A stretch of 39,032 nt of DNA from Tianweitania sp. UT-5YL-CI-8 (lineage in GTDB: Bacteria > Pseudomonadota > Alphaproteobacteria > Rhizobiales > Rhizobiaceae), in assembly GCF_030010215.1 (NCBI RefSeq), contig NZ_JASCRR010000025.1:1-39032 (forward strand), in the 5' to 3' direction. Within the stretch, counting starts at the first letter, position 1, and each line of letters opens with the position of its first letter. Positions 7,475-15,381 of this stretch are shown here, piece by piece. The notes beneath the pieces were generated by a model that was not told the origin of the DNA, did no database searches, and was given only the letters and a program-made list of their open reading frames with translations. The translations under genes were made by a program, and so were the position numbers.

Positions 7475-8023
7475 CGTTGGCCTGGATTGTGGCCGCGACC
7501 AGACCGAGGATGCATCGGGCTGGATCGAGTTTTACATGGACAAGGGTGTGTTGGTGACGCTGCGCGGCAAGACCGGTTGGCGCGAGATCGAGATTGGCCG
7601 CGGCTCGGCCGATCTGTCCTGCCGGTCGTTGCCTTGAAAGACTGGCTCACCCTCGCCCGCGTGGCACACGGACCCTTGTTCCGTCGCGTTACCGGCAAGG
7701 GCAAGGTGATTGGCACGACACGACTGAACGACAAGCAGGTGGCGCGGCTGGTCAAGCGTACGGCGATCGCCGGGGGCGTTCGTGTCGACTTTTCCGAGGA
7801 AGACCGGGAGTGGAAGTTTTCGGGGCACTCTCTGCGTGCCGGGCTCGCATCCTTGGCCGAGGTTGACGAGCGGTATGTACGAAAGCAGCTTGGCCATACC
7901 ACTGCTGAAATGACGCGAAAATACCAACGCCGGCGCGACCGGTTTCGCGTCAATCCAAGGCGAGCGGGCTTTAGGGAGAAACCCCTCCCCTGCTCCTGCG
8001 AATGGCTCAACTGTTCGGTGTGA
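7475..8023 (+). pseudogene. Tyrosine recombinase (phage-type integrase), C-terminal remnant
   Basis: The sequence encodes the C-terminal half of a tyrosine site-specific recombinase. It starts at IVGLDCGRDQTEDASGWIEF, continues through DKGVLVTLRGKTGWREIEIGRGSADLSC, then in another frame PVVALKDWLTLARVAHGPLFRRVTGKGK and GHSLRAGLASLAEVDERYVRKQLGHTTAEMTRKYQRR. The second catalytic arginine (HSLRAG), the GHTT box and a candidate tyrosine (RKY) are present. The N-terminal domain and first catalytic arginine are missing. One base appears lost near 7618, where TGC CCG should be read. The left edge abuts the DUF1403 remnant at 7474/7475. It is inactive and records an old integrated element. Confidence 0.72.
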
Positions 8024-8411
8024 TCAGTTTCAATGATGGAAAATAGGTGCGGTAGCGGCCGACATCGCGGGTGAGCAACGGCAGCCCATTCACGGCGGCA
8101 TGGGCGCCGATGAAGAAGTCGGGTAACACGCCGGTGCGCGATCCCCCCGACTTGCGGTACTGCGTAAAGACTTTCCCTGCGAGAAACAGAGTCGCCCGGG
8201 GCATCGGAGCCATTTCGAAACCGGCTTCGGCAAGAAACGCGTCGAGGTCCTCGATACGTTTATATCGAACCGAAAGCTCGGCATAGATCGCGTCGTTGAT
8301 CGACAACGCCCCGCTGAGGCTTGCTGCCTCAAGCTGAGCGATCGACCACTCCGCCCACTTCGGATCATCAGTGACAAGGTCGAGCAGAACGTTGGTGTCG
8401 ACGAGCGTCAC
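8007..8411 (-). CDS. vapC: VapC-type PIN-domain toxin
   Basis: A 134-residue PIN-domain ribonuclease, the toxin of a type II toxin-antitoxin pair. VapC toxins usually cut tRNA or rRNA using Mg2+ held by conserved acidic residues. Here these are Asp5 (TLVDTN), Glu45 (IYAELSVRY), Asp98 (GVLPDFFIGAHA) and Asp116 (LTRDVGRY), all present, so the protein looks active. Length is typical. The ATG overlaps the end of the antitoxin gene by 4 bp, the classic coupled arrangement. Its 3' end overlaps the tail of the convergent integrase remnant by 17 bp. The pair probably stabilises the surrounding mobile region. The RNA target cannot be predicted. Confidence 0.87.
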   Translation of the reverse strand: MTLVDTNVLLDLVTDDPKWAEWSIAQLEAASLSGALSINDAIYAELSVRYKRIEDLDAFLAEAGFEMAPMPRATLFLAGKVFTQYRKSGGSRTGVLPDFFIGAHAAVNGLPLLTRDVGRYRTYFPSLKLITPNS

Positions 8412-8641
8412 GCTTCGCCACGTGTCAGGGCCATGATCGCGTTAGTGCCGAGCCCCTCACCGGCATGGCCGCGCAATTTTGCGAAGCGACTCGCGGGCTG
8501 CTTCTTGTCCATGCGGGCAAGCACCACACTGCCATCAGCGGCGCGGCGGAAATCAACCTGACTGCCCGGAACAATCCCGAGAAGATCGCGCACCGGCTTT
8601 GGGATGGTCACCTGTCCTTTGGCTGTGACTGTCGTGGTCAT
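8408..8641 (-). CDS. vapB: AbrB/MazE-type antitoxin (VapB)
   Basis: A 77-residue protein with an N-terminal swapped-hairpin AbrB/SpoVT DNA-binding domain (TTTVTAKGQVTIPKPVRDLLGIVPGSQVDFRR) and a short C-terminal tail that would wrap around the toxin. It is the DNA-binding antitoxin that neutralises VapC and represses the operon. I prefer the ATG at 8641, which has GAGG at 7-nt spacing. A GTG at 8647 would add two residues but overlaps that ribosome binding site. The toxin gene follows with a 4-bp overlap, and a near-ideal operator lies just upstream at 8653-8682. Confidence 0.87.
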   Translation of the reverse strand: MTTTVTAKGQVTIPKPVRDLLGIVPGSQVDFRRAADGSVVLARMDKKQPASRFAKLRGHAGEGLGTNAIMALTRGEA

Positions 8642-8652
8642 GTTCACACCTC

Positions 8653-8682
8653 GGTAATACCAACGTTACAGAAAGTATTACC
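8653..8682 (-). promoter_or_regulatory. Inverted-repeat operator of the vapBC pair
   Basis: GGTAATAC (8653-8660) and GTATTACC (8675-8682) form a perfect 8-bp inverted repeat. Centres are 22 bp apart, about two helical turns, with a small palindrome AACGTT (8662-8667) between. The site starts 12 bp upstream of the antitoxin ATG. AbrB-type antitoxins usually repress their own operon by binding such paired repeats. The site is clear in the sequence; its role is inferred. Confidence 0.68.
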
Positions 8683-8769
8683 CACCGAAGCAAATTTCAA
8701 TCCCGTGCACGGTCGAATTCACCAAGACACGCCCGAGACGCCAACAGCCGATCGTTTATCCGTATTCTA

Positions 8770-9815
8770 AAAGCGTGTCGCGTTTGACGTGATTCGGGAT
8801 TCCCATTTAGGTTGGGGATGGTTGATTGTGGTTCGAAGGAGGATCGCGATGGGCAAGCCGCTACCGATGGCGTTGCGTGAACGTGTTGCTGCGTTTGTCG
8901 ATGAAGGTCACGGGCACAGGGAGGCGGCGCGTCGTTTTCGTGTGTCTCCGCGTTTCGTGAACGAACTGATGAAGCTTCGTCGCGAGACTGGTTCTCTGGC
9001 GCCGCGCCGTCAGGGCCATGCGCCGGGCTGGGCAAGCTTGCACCGCATGCCTTCTTTGTGCGCGAGCGGATGGCGACGTCGGGAGAACCGACACTGGACG
9101 AACTGTGTGTCGAGCTTGAGGGGCGCGGGGGTGGTGGTTCACCGCTCCAGCGTCGGCCGCCTGCTGCATCGCCTCAGGCTCAGCCACAAAAAAAACGCTG
9201 CAGGCCAGCGAGCAGGAGCGTCCCGACATCCGTGAGGCGCACGAGATGTGGATCAGGCGGCGAAGGCGCTTCTTCGCCAAAGCCTTGCCTCGCCTGGTCT
9301 TCATCGATGAGACGTCGACCAACACCAAGCTGACCAAGCGCTCCGGCTGGTCGCCGAAAGGAGAGCGATACAGGACGCATGCTCCGTTCGGCAAATGGCA
9401 CACGCAGACCTTCATCGCCGGCCTGCGCTGTCACGACATGGTCGCGCCATGGATCGTCGATGCGCCGATGAATGCCCGACGTTTCGAGACCTGGATCGAA
9501 ACGCAGCTGGCTCCAGAGCTGCAGCCCGGCGATGTCGTCATCCTCGACAATGTCGGCTTCCACAAGAGCGAGCGTGCCGCCTAACTGGTGCGCGAGCGCG
9601 GTGCCTGGTTGCTATTCCTACCGCCATACTCGCCCGACCTGAACCCGATCGAGATGGCGTTCTCCAAGCTCAAGGCGTTGCTGCGCAAAAGGGCCGGCGA
9701 ACCTTCAACGCCCTATGCCATGCAATCGGCGATATCTGTGACCTCTTCGACCCAACACAATGCCGAAACTTCTTCAACGCTGCCGGATATGAGGCCCATT
9801 AAGTGCGACACGCTT
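8770..9815 (+). mobile_element. IS630-family insertion sequence, degenerate
   Basis: Terminal inverted repeats are visible: AAAGCGTGTCGCGTT after a TA at 8768-8769 on the left, and the complement of AAGCGTGTCGCAC before a TA at 9816-9817 on the right. IS630/Tc1-type elements insert into TA. The ends match except for one base of offset and a few substitutions. The element holds a broken transposase gene and is probably immobile. Confidence 0.75.
8849..9802 (+). pseudogene. IS630-family transposase, multiply disrupted
   Basis: The start MGKPLPMALRERVAAFVDEGHGHREAARRFRVS carries the N-terminal helix-turn-helix. The DDE catalytic domain follows with VFIDET (first Asp), [12 protein letters not shown] (second Asp) and [11 protein letters not shown] (Glu). 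The frame is broken at several points: near 9030 (after RRQGHAPG), again between about 9120 and 9200, by an in-frame TAA at 9582-9584 right after HKSERAA, and by a last frameshift near 9690, after which the C-terminal [23 protein letters not shown] is read in another frame. All catalytic motifs survive but no single frame links them, so the gene is dead. Confidence 0.8.
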
Positions 9816-9819
9816 TAAG

Positions 9820-9930
9820 AACGACGAGGCCCAAAGCAACGGAAGGGCCGAAATCCAGCCAGACGGAACACTCAGCGGCGAAATCCGCTTCCACAACGGC
9901 GATGAAGCCGCATTCCACGCTCAACGGGAC
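9820..9930 (+). pseudogene. C-terminal fragment of an unidentified protein
   Basis: Directly right of the IS630 end, one plus-strand frame reads RAEIQPDGTLSGEIRFHNGDEAAFHAQRD, a well-formed beta-rich sequence resembling the end of a small conserved protein. No start or upstream part is present, and the left flank of the IS does not supply it. I do not recognise the family with confidence. It is probably a gene remnant left by a deletion associated with the IS. Confidence 0.35.
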
Positions 9931-10001
9931 ACTTCTTCAACAGCATGCTGGATTTCTGTCCGACAAACTGTGAATATGGGTCTGTGAATTGGGAGATAGG
10001 T

Positions 10002-10844
10002 ATGGACACGTTTCTGATTGAGACAGCGTGGCTTGACGACAATCGACACGATCCGAAGGTCCGGGTGATCGATTGCTCGTGGTATATTCCGGAAGCAGGC
10101 AAGAGCGCACTCACCGAGTTCAGGGACGCGCATATTCCCGGAGCCGGCTTCTTCGATCTCGACGCCGCCTCCGATAGCGGTTCACCTTATGTGAACATGC
10201 TGCCTTCCGGGGAGCAGTTCGAAATCGTCGCCCGCACGCTTGGCATCGATCATGACACGCTCGTGGTGGTCTACGATTCCAGCTACGTCTCCGCCCGCGT
10301 GTGGTGGATGTTCAGACTGTTCGGCCACGACAATGTGCGTATCCTGAACGGTGGCTGGAAGCGCTGGAAGCAGGAAGGTCGCGCGACCGAAAGCGGCGAC
10401 GCGAAGGTTCGCGAAACAGGTGATTTTTCGGCACGCCGGCCGCAGGCCGGGGTCGCGACTTGGCAGGATGTGCTGTCGGCCACGCAAGGCGATTCGATCG
10501 CAGTCGTCGACGCGCGAACCAAAGAGCGCTTCACCGGAGAGATGCCGTCCGGCTATCCCGGCGTTGCAGGCGGCCATATGCCCGGAGCGGCCAATCTCTC
10601 CTGGGGCAAGATGATCCCGCAAAGCGGCGACTTTACATTCGTCGCGCCCGAAAAGGCGGCCGAACTGTTCGTCGAAGCCGGTGTAGACCTCACGAAACCG
10701 ATTATCACCACCTGCGGATCCGGCGTAACCGCTGCAATTCTGGCATTCCAGCTTGCTCGGCTCGGCAAATCCGATGTGACCCTGTACGACGGCTCCTGGC
10801 ATGAATGGGGCCAGCGCCAAGACCTTCCCAAGGAGTCAGTATGA
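10002..10844 (+). CDS. Sulfurtransferase, 3-mercaptopyruvate/thiosulfate type
   Basis: A 280-residue tandem rhodanese-domain protein: an inactive N-terminal domain (about 1-135) and an active C-terminal domain (about 150-278). The catalytic loop is TTCGSGVTA with Cys238. A CGSGVT loop is typical of 3-mercaptopyruvate sulfurtransferases (SseA type), while thiosulfate enzymes usually have CRxGx[RT]. It would carry sulfane sulfur from mercaptopyruvate to a thiol or cyanide acceptor in the cytosol. The ATG at 10002 follows GGGAGATAGG at good spacing. Its stop overlaps the start of the cystathionine beta-lyase-like gene by 4 bp, so the two form a tight sulfur operon. That operon may feed on a C-S compound released by neighbouring genes. 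Confidence 0.87.
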   Translation: MDTFLIETAWLDDNRHDPKVRVIDCSWYIPEAGKSALTEFRDAHIPGAGFFDLDAASDSGSPYVNMLPSGEQFEIVARTLGIDHDTLVVVYDSSYVSARVWWMFRLFGHDNVRILNGGWKRWKQEGRATESGDAKVRETGDFSARRPQAGVATWQDVLSATQGDSIAVVDARTKERFTGEMPSGYPGVAGGHMPGAANLSWGKMIPQSGDFTFVAPEKAAELFVEAGVDLTKPIITTCGSGVTAAILAFQLARLGKSDVTLYDGSWHEWGQRQDLPKESV

Positions 10845-12022
10845 CGACCGATAATTCCGCCGGAACCGGCACTCTGCTCGTGTCGGCCGGCCGTGTGCAT
10901 GGCGTCAACGGCGCTTCCGTCAACCCGCCGGTTCACCGCGCCTCCACCTTCGTGTTCGATACGCTCGACGCCTTCGAGACGGCCAGCAACATGCCGTTCG
11001 ACGGTCCTTTTTATGGCCGTGTCGGGACACCTACGACCTTCGCATTCGAGCTGGCGTTTGCTGCTCTCGAAGGCGGTCACCGATCGATCGCAACTTCGTC
11101 GGGTGTGGCCGCGATCTCCGCCGTGATGCTGGCGTTTCTGGACAAGGGCGATCATGTGCTCGTGGTCGATACGGTGTACGATCCGGTCCGCCGCTTCTGC
11201 AACCGCATGCTGACGCGTCTCGGTATCGAGACGACATTCTACCATCCCGATATGGGCGCCGATATCGAGACGCTGATCCGCCCGGAGACGAAGCTGATCT
11301 ATATGGAATCGCCGGGTTCAGGCACGTTTGACGTTCAGGACGTGAAAGCCATCATAGCTGTCGCGAAGGCGCGGGGCATCCGAACAGCGATCGATGCGAC
11401 CTGGGCGACGCCGCTGCTGATGAAGCCGCTCGAGCTTGGAATAGATGTCTCGATCCATGCCGCCACCAAATATATTGTCGGACATTCTGATGCCATGTTG
11501 GGCGTTGTGACAACAAATGCTGAGACGTACGATGCGGTTCGACGGTCGACGCAGGACCTTGGTGCGTGTGCAGGTTCCGAGGAGTGCAATCTCGGCCTGC
11601 GCGGGCTTCGGACTCTGGAAGTCCGCCTGCGCCATCACGAGGCCTCGGCGCTGAAACTGGCGTTGTGGCTGGAAGACCAGCCACAAGTCGCGCGTGTGCT
11701 CCACCCCGGATTGGAAAGTTTTCCAAACCACGCCCTCTGGAAGCGTGACTTTACGGGGTCATGTGGGCTGTTTTCGGTGGAACTCGTCGAAAGCGATCCG
11801 GCGTCGGTTCGCGGTCTGGTCGACGGTCTGCACCACTTCAAGATCGGCTTCAGCTGGGGTGGATATGAAAGCCTGATCCTGCCGATGCATCCCGAGAAAT
11901 CACGGCAGGTCGCGAAATGGACCGGCAAGGGCGCGCTGCTGCGCCTGCATGTCGGGCTGGAAACGCTCTCCGACCTTCAAGCGGATCTGGCTGAAGGGCT
12001 GGATCGGCTTCGCCCGCTCTGA
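10841..12022 (+). CDS. Cystathionine beta-lyase-like PLP enzyme
   Basis: A 393-residue enzyme of the Cys/Met-metabolism PLP family (fold type I). It likely cleaves a C-S bond by beta-elimination (cystathionine or another S-substituted cysteine). The PLP lysine is Lys210 in SIHAATKYIVGHSD, and the aspartate that pairs with the pyridine nitrogen is Asp185 (AIDATWAT). The residues FYGRVGTPTT near the N-terminus hold substrate/PLP phosphate from the partner subunit. Length is standard. The ATG at 10841 has AAGGAG upstream and overlaps the sulfurtransferase stop (ATGA). The substrate may be a side-product of the neighbouring catabolic block rather than cystathionine itself; the metC name is therefore not assigned. 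Confidence 0.87.
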   Translation: MTTDNSAGTGTLLVSAGRVHGVNGASVNPPVHRASTFVFDTLDAFETASNMPFDGPFYGRVGTPTTFAFELAFAALEGGHRSIATSSGVAAISAVMLAFLDKGDHVLVVDTVYDPVRRFCNRMLTRLGIETTFYHPDMGADIETLIRPETKLIYMESPGSGTFDVQDVKAIIAVAKARGIRTAIDATWATPLLMKPLELGIDVSIHAATKYIVGHSDAMLGVVTTNAETYDAVRRSTQDLGACAGSEECNLGLRGLRTLEVRLRHHEASALKLALWLEDQPQVARVLHPGLESFPNHALWKRDFTGSCGLFSVELVESDPASVRGLVDGLHHFKIGFSWGGYESLILPMHPEKSRQVAKWTGKGALLRLHVGLETLSDLQADLAEGLDRLRPL

Positions 12023-12053
12023 GCGATCCATAAGAAAACCCCCGGTCGATCAG

Positions 12054-12860
12054 GCTGTGTGAAAACTGGGCAAATCAGATATGATGGCCGGATCGGCAAC
12101 GGTGGCCAATTTCATGGGATACATTGCTGGCGAGGATCGGGGTCAGTCGGCACTGCTGCCGGCTTTGATTGAGGATATGTGGCAGCGGATGCTCCGGTCG
12201 AGTGATCGACGCCTTCGTCAACGGGCTGGACATCGTCGGGCTCGGCTTTGGTTGGGCGGTGCCGGCGAGCACAGGAAGACCCGCCTATGATCCGCGTGAT
12301 CTGCTCAGACTCTATATCTACAGCTATTTCAACGAGGTTCGTTCATCGTGCCGTCTTGAGCGGGAATGCCGTCGCATGTCGAGGCGATGTGGCTGTTGCG
12401 GCGACTTGCCCCCGGACTTCAAGACGATCGCCGACTTCCGCCGTGACAAATGGCGAAGCGATTGTCGGTGCCTGCCGCGCCTTTGTCACGCCGGGCCGGG
12501 ATGAAGGGCTTTTCCAGGCCAGTTGATGGCACTGGACGGCGCGAAGTTCCGGGCAGTGGCCAGCAACAAGACGATCATGGGAGCAGAGAGATCGCCGAAG
12601 AGGCTGCCCGCCTCGAACGGAAGATCGCCGACTATCTCGCCGGGCTCGATGAAGCCGGACAATGCGGAGCCTGACGATGCGCCGGGTGCTGTGCCTGCAG
12701 CGATAACGGCGCTTCATGCCCGGCGCGCCGAACTCGTTCGGCTTGCCGCGAAGCTGAGGAAGAAGGCTGCGCGAAAGCCGCGGCGGCCTGAAACCCAAAG
12801 AGGCTCCGGCCAAACCGAAGCCTCCAATCGTTTCCACGCAGCCTGCGATGCCGGGGCTTT
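12054..12860 (+). mobile_element. IS1182-family element remnant
   Basis: A TGTGTGAAAACT stretch (about 12056-12067) resembling the left end of IS1182-type elements precedes a badly broken transposase frame, which ends without the catalytic C-terminal part. The right boundary is not clear; sequence resembling the element fades by about 12860, just before the stop of the FAD oxidoreductase gene. It separates the sulfur operon from block A. Confidence 0.6.
12081..12780 (+). pseudogene. IS1182-family transposase, fragmented
   Basis: Pieces of one transposase appear in successive frames: MGYIAGEDRGQSALLPALIED (DUF772 start), VIDAFVNGLDIVGLGFGWAVPASTGRPAYDPRDLLRLYIYSYFNEVRSSCRLEREC, PPDFKTIADFRRD, then GEAIVGACRAFVT, MALDGAKFRAVASNK and REIAEEAARLERKIADYLAGLDEA. 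At least four frame changes are needed to join them. The C-terminal DDE half is missing. The gene is clearly non-functional. Confidence 0.78.
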
Positions 12861-12871
12861 TCAGTTAGATA

Positions 12872-14203
12872 TCAGAAGCCGATCGGCCAGTGAACGATCT
12901 TCGAGCCGTCGATGAAGCGGCTGTGACGGAACGGTGTCGGATCGACATGCGGTGTATCGCCTGTGATCAGTTCAGCCATCAACTGGCCGGCAGCCGGCGC
13001 TATGCCAAACCCATGGCCCGAATAACCGGTCGAGATGTAAAAGCCCGGAATGGCGTCGACCTGAGAGATGGTCGGAATTGCATCCGGCGTGACGTCGATC
13101 CACGCGCTCATGCGCTCGTTGACGACCATGTCCTTGAACTGCGGAAACAGCTTCTTGATGTTGATCGTCGCCTGATCGAGGATCTTGTGCCCCGGAACGG
13201 GGCGCATGATGCGATAGGTCTCGAATGGCGTACGCTGGTCCAGCTTCCAGCCGCCTAGCATCATGGTTTCCTGCCATGTGCGCTGGCCGACGCGGAATTT
13301 CATTGCTTTGATCTCGTTCTTCATGGCCGGAAGGTAGTCCTTGAAGAAGCGGAAGCTGTCCGGGACGATGTCGACCGCATGCGCCGAGCGCATGCCGACA
13401 TTGTAGCCGCCGTCGTTGCGTTTGCGGTAACCGAAGCCCTTGCCCGAACCGCAGCCGAGCGGGCCGTTTTCGATAGGGCGGGTGCGCATCGTCTGCGACA
13501 GCATCTTGAGCTGCGGGACCTTCACGTTCTGGTTCCGGGCAAACAGGCTCGACCAAATACCGCCTGCCAGCACCACAGTTCTGCATTTGATCCGGCCCTT
13601 CTCGGTGACGACTTCGGTCACACGTCCGCTCTCGGTCTCGAACCCGCGCACAGCACAACCTTCTACGATCCGGGCACCAAGACGGCGGGCGCCTTCCGCG
13701 ATTGCGCGGGCGGCAAGGTGAGGCTCGGCGTAGCCGTCGGACGGGGTATGCAGGCCGCCAGCAAAGTTACGGGTGTTCCCGGGCGCCAACTCGTTGACAC
13801 GCTGGCGTTGCACGAAATGGGTATCGAGACCGAAAGGCTCCATCGCCTTCATCCAAGCCTCGTATTTGCCCATGTCTTTTTCTTCGTCACAGAAATAGGT
13901 GATGCCCTGACGGCGGAAGCCGACATCCGCCCCGATGATGCCGGGCAGTTCGTCCCACAGTTTCATCGCGTGGATCATGAGCGGCATCTCGCGGATGTCA
14001 CGACCCATCTTGCGGACCCAGCCCCAGTTCCGGCTCGACTGCTCTTCGCCGATGCTGCCCTTCTCGAACAGTGTGACGGGAATGCCGCGCTGCGCCAATT
14101 GCAAAGCCGTGCAGGCGCCGATGATGCCGCCGCCGACAATGACGACCTCCGTCTCGGTCGGAACGACGTTGAAATCCTGCGGGATGGGAGTGTGAGCGGT
14201 CAT
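12872..14203 (-). CDS. FAD-dependent oxidoreductase (DAO/glycine oxidase family)
   Basis: A 443-residue flavoenzyme of the D-amino-acid oxidase/sarcosine oxidase superfamily. The N-terminal dinucleotide-binding motif is VVIVGGGIIGACTALQLAQRG (Gly24-Gly29). The C-terminal FAD signature is GFYISTGYSGHGFGIAPAAGQLMAEL. Such enzymes oxidise a C-N bond of an amine or amino acid to an imine, using oxygen or an electron carrier. No signal peptide is seen. The gene lies 32 bp downstream of the LysR gene in the same direction, so both are probably one transcript from the divergent promoter region at 15190-15381. In context it may oxidise an amine or amino-acid product of the neighbouring ureide/amide pathway; the substrate is not known. 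Confidence 0.84.
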   Translation of the reverse strand: MTAHTPIPQDFNVVPTETEVVIVGGGIIGACTALQLAQRGIPVTLFEKGSIGEEQSSRNWGWVRKMGRDIREMPLMIHAMKLWDELPGIIGADVGFRRQGITYFCDEEKDMGKYEAWMKAMEPFGLDTHFVQRQRVNELAPGNTRNFAGGLHTPSDGYAEPHLAARAIAEGARRLGARIVEGCAVRGFETESGRVTEVVTEKGRIKCRTVVLAGGIWSSLFARNQNVKVPQLKMLSQTMRTRPIENGPLGCGSGKGFGYRKRNDGGYNVGMRSAHAVDIVPDSFRFFKDYLPAMKNEIKAMKFRVGQRTWQETMMLGGWKLDQRTPFETYRIMRPVPGHKILDQATINIKKLFPQFKDMVVNERMSAWIDVTPDAIPTISQVDAIPGFYISTGYSGHGFGIAPAAGQLMAELITGDTPHVDPTPFRHSRFIDGSKIVHWPIGF

Positions 14204-14235
14204 GAGGCGTTCCGTTGGAGTTGTCAGGTTGCGGT

Positions 14236-15189
14236 TCAGGCGGGTTCTCGAGCCGACTTCGCGGCGATCGCCGCTTCGTCGGCAGCAATTCGGCGTTCCT
14301 TGACCTGCTCGATGTAGTCGAGGACGAAATCGTAGAAGCAGCGAGCCGCAACCGAGAGGCGTTCTTCGTCGCCGATCATGCCGAGCGAGATCGGGATGGC
14401 CGGAAGGAAAGGCCGGAACGCCAACTGGCTGTTGCGGCGCAGATGCGGCGAATAGGGGCTGACGATCGAAATGCCGGTGCCGGTCGCGACGAGGTTGCAG
14501 ACCGCCTCATGCGTGCTCGCCTCGAGCATCATCACGCGGTCGATATTCTCCCGATCGAACAGCGTGTCGACCTCAAAGCGAAACGGCGTTCCGCGCGGAA
14601 AACTGACAAATGGCTGGTCGGCCAAATCTCTCGCGTGGATCTCTTCCCTGTCCGCGAATTCGTGACAGGCCGCGAATACGCATAGGGCCGGCCGCTTGAG
14701 CAACTCGATCGCCGGAATCGACGCGTTGCTGATCGGCAGCGTGGCAATGCCGATATCGGCACGGCCGGACGATACCCACTCCACAATGCGGTCCTGAGGC
14801 TGGCTATCCAGCTTTATCGCGATGTCCGGATATGTGAGCCGGAACTTTGCGATGATCTCCGGGAGCAAGCCGTTGGCATAAAGGCCCATCGCGGCGATAG
14901 AGATCGAGCCGCTGGTCAGATTCTTGATCGCATGGACATGATGGTTCAGCTCTTCCAATCCGACGAAGAGCTTTTCCACCTGCTCGAAAAGCCTGCGCGC
15001 GTCCTCGGTGGGCTCCGCTCCGCCGCGCTGGCGATTGAAAAGCTTGAAGCCGACAGCGGTCTGGAAATCCAGCATCAAGCGGCTCACAGCAGGCTGTGAA
15101 ATGCCCAGGAGTTCTGCCGCCTTCGTCATGCTTCCGAGCGTAATGACAGCCCTGAACGCCTCAACCTGCCTGATATTGAAGTGAGCCAT
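14236..15189 (-). CDS. LysR-family regulator of block A
   Basis: A 317-residue LysR regulator with an N-terminal helix-turn-helix (AFRAVITLGSMTKAAELLGISQPAVSRLMLDFQTAVGFKLFNR) and a substrate-binding domain. The family branch looks like regulators of opine, lysine or arginine catabolism (NocR/OccR-like), by overall pattern only. I chose the ATG at 15189 because the DNA-binding domain begins right there (MAHFNIRQVEAFRAV); a longer frame to 15249 would add 20 residues uncommon for the family. It is divergent from the molybdopterin oxidoreductase gene. A 12-bp perfect inverted repeat overlapping the opposite promoter is its likely binding site. It probably activates the plus-strand operon when a pathway compound is present. 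Confidence 0.88.
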   Translation of the reverse strand: MAHFNIRQVEAFRAVITLGSMTKAAELLGISQPAVSRLMLDFQTAVGFKLFNRQRGGAEPTEDARRLFEQVEKLFVGLEELNHHVHAIKNLTSGSISIAAMGLYANGLLPEIIAKFRLTYPDIAIKLDSQPQDRIVEWVSSGRADIGIATLPISNASIPAIELLKRPALCVFAACHEFADREEIHARDLADQPFVSFPRGTPFRFEVDTLFDRENIDRVMMLEASTHEAVCNLVATGTGISIVSPYSPHLRRNSQLAFRPFLPAIPISLGMIGDEERLSVAARCFYDFVLDYIEQVKERRIAADEAAIAAKSAREPA

Positions 15190-15252
15190 CTCAGCCCTTT
15201 GCTCGCCACGGGCGCTCATGGGGAACCATTTTCTCAACTGCTTCGCCAATAA

Positions 15253-15311
15253 GACATAACATTTCAGATAGCTTTATGCAACTTGACATGACAAATGTTA
15301 TGTCATAATCT
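15253..15311 (+). promoter_or_regulatory. Divergent control region: promoter plus 12-bp inverted-repeat operator
   Basis: GACATAACATTT (15253-15264) and AAATGTTATGTC (15293-15304) are perfect reverse complements, 28 bp apart. The right arm lies inside a strong sigma-70-like promoter: TTGACA (15283-15288), 17-bp spacer, TAATCT (15306-15311), reading towards the molybdopterin oxidoreductase gene. A nested TGACAT/ATGTCA pair (15284-15289 and 15300-15305) also occurs. The site fits a LysR operator, with one arm far upstream and one in the promoter. What the sequence shows is the repeat and promoter; the regulator match is inferred from adjacency. Confidence 0.72.
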
Positions 15312-15381
15312 GCTTGAAAGCTAGGCAGGACATGCAATTGCCTCACGAATGCGCACATATTTCCGATGCGAGGAGCCGGTG

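Noticed and set aside
9968-9989. Direct repeat CTGTGAAT at 9968-9975 and 9982-9989 just upstream of the sulfurtransferase gene.
   Set aside because: Only 8 bp and two copies, 14 bp apart; it may be chance or a minor regulator site. Not enough to call a feature.
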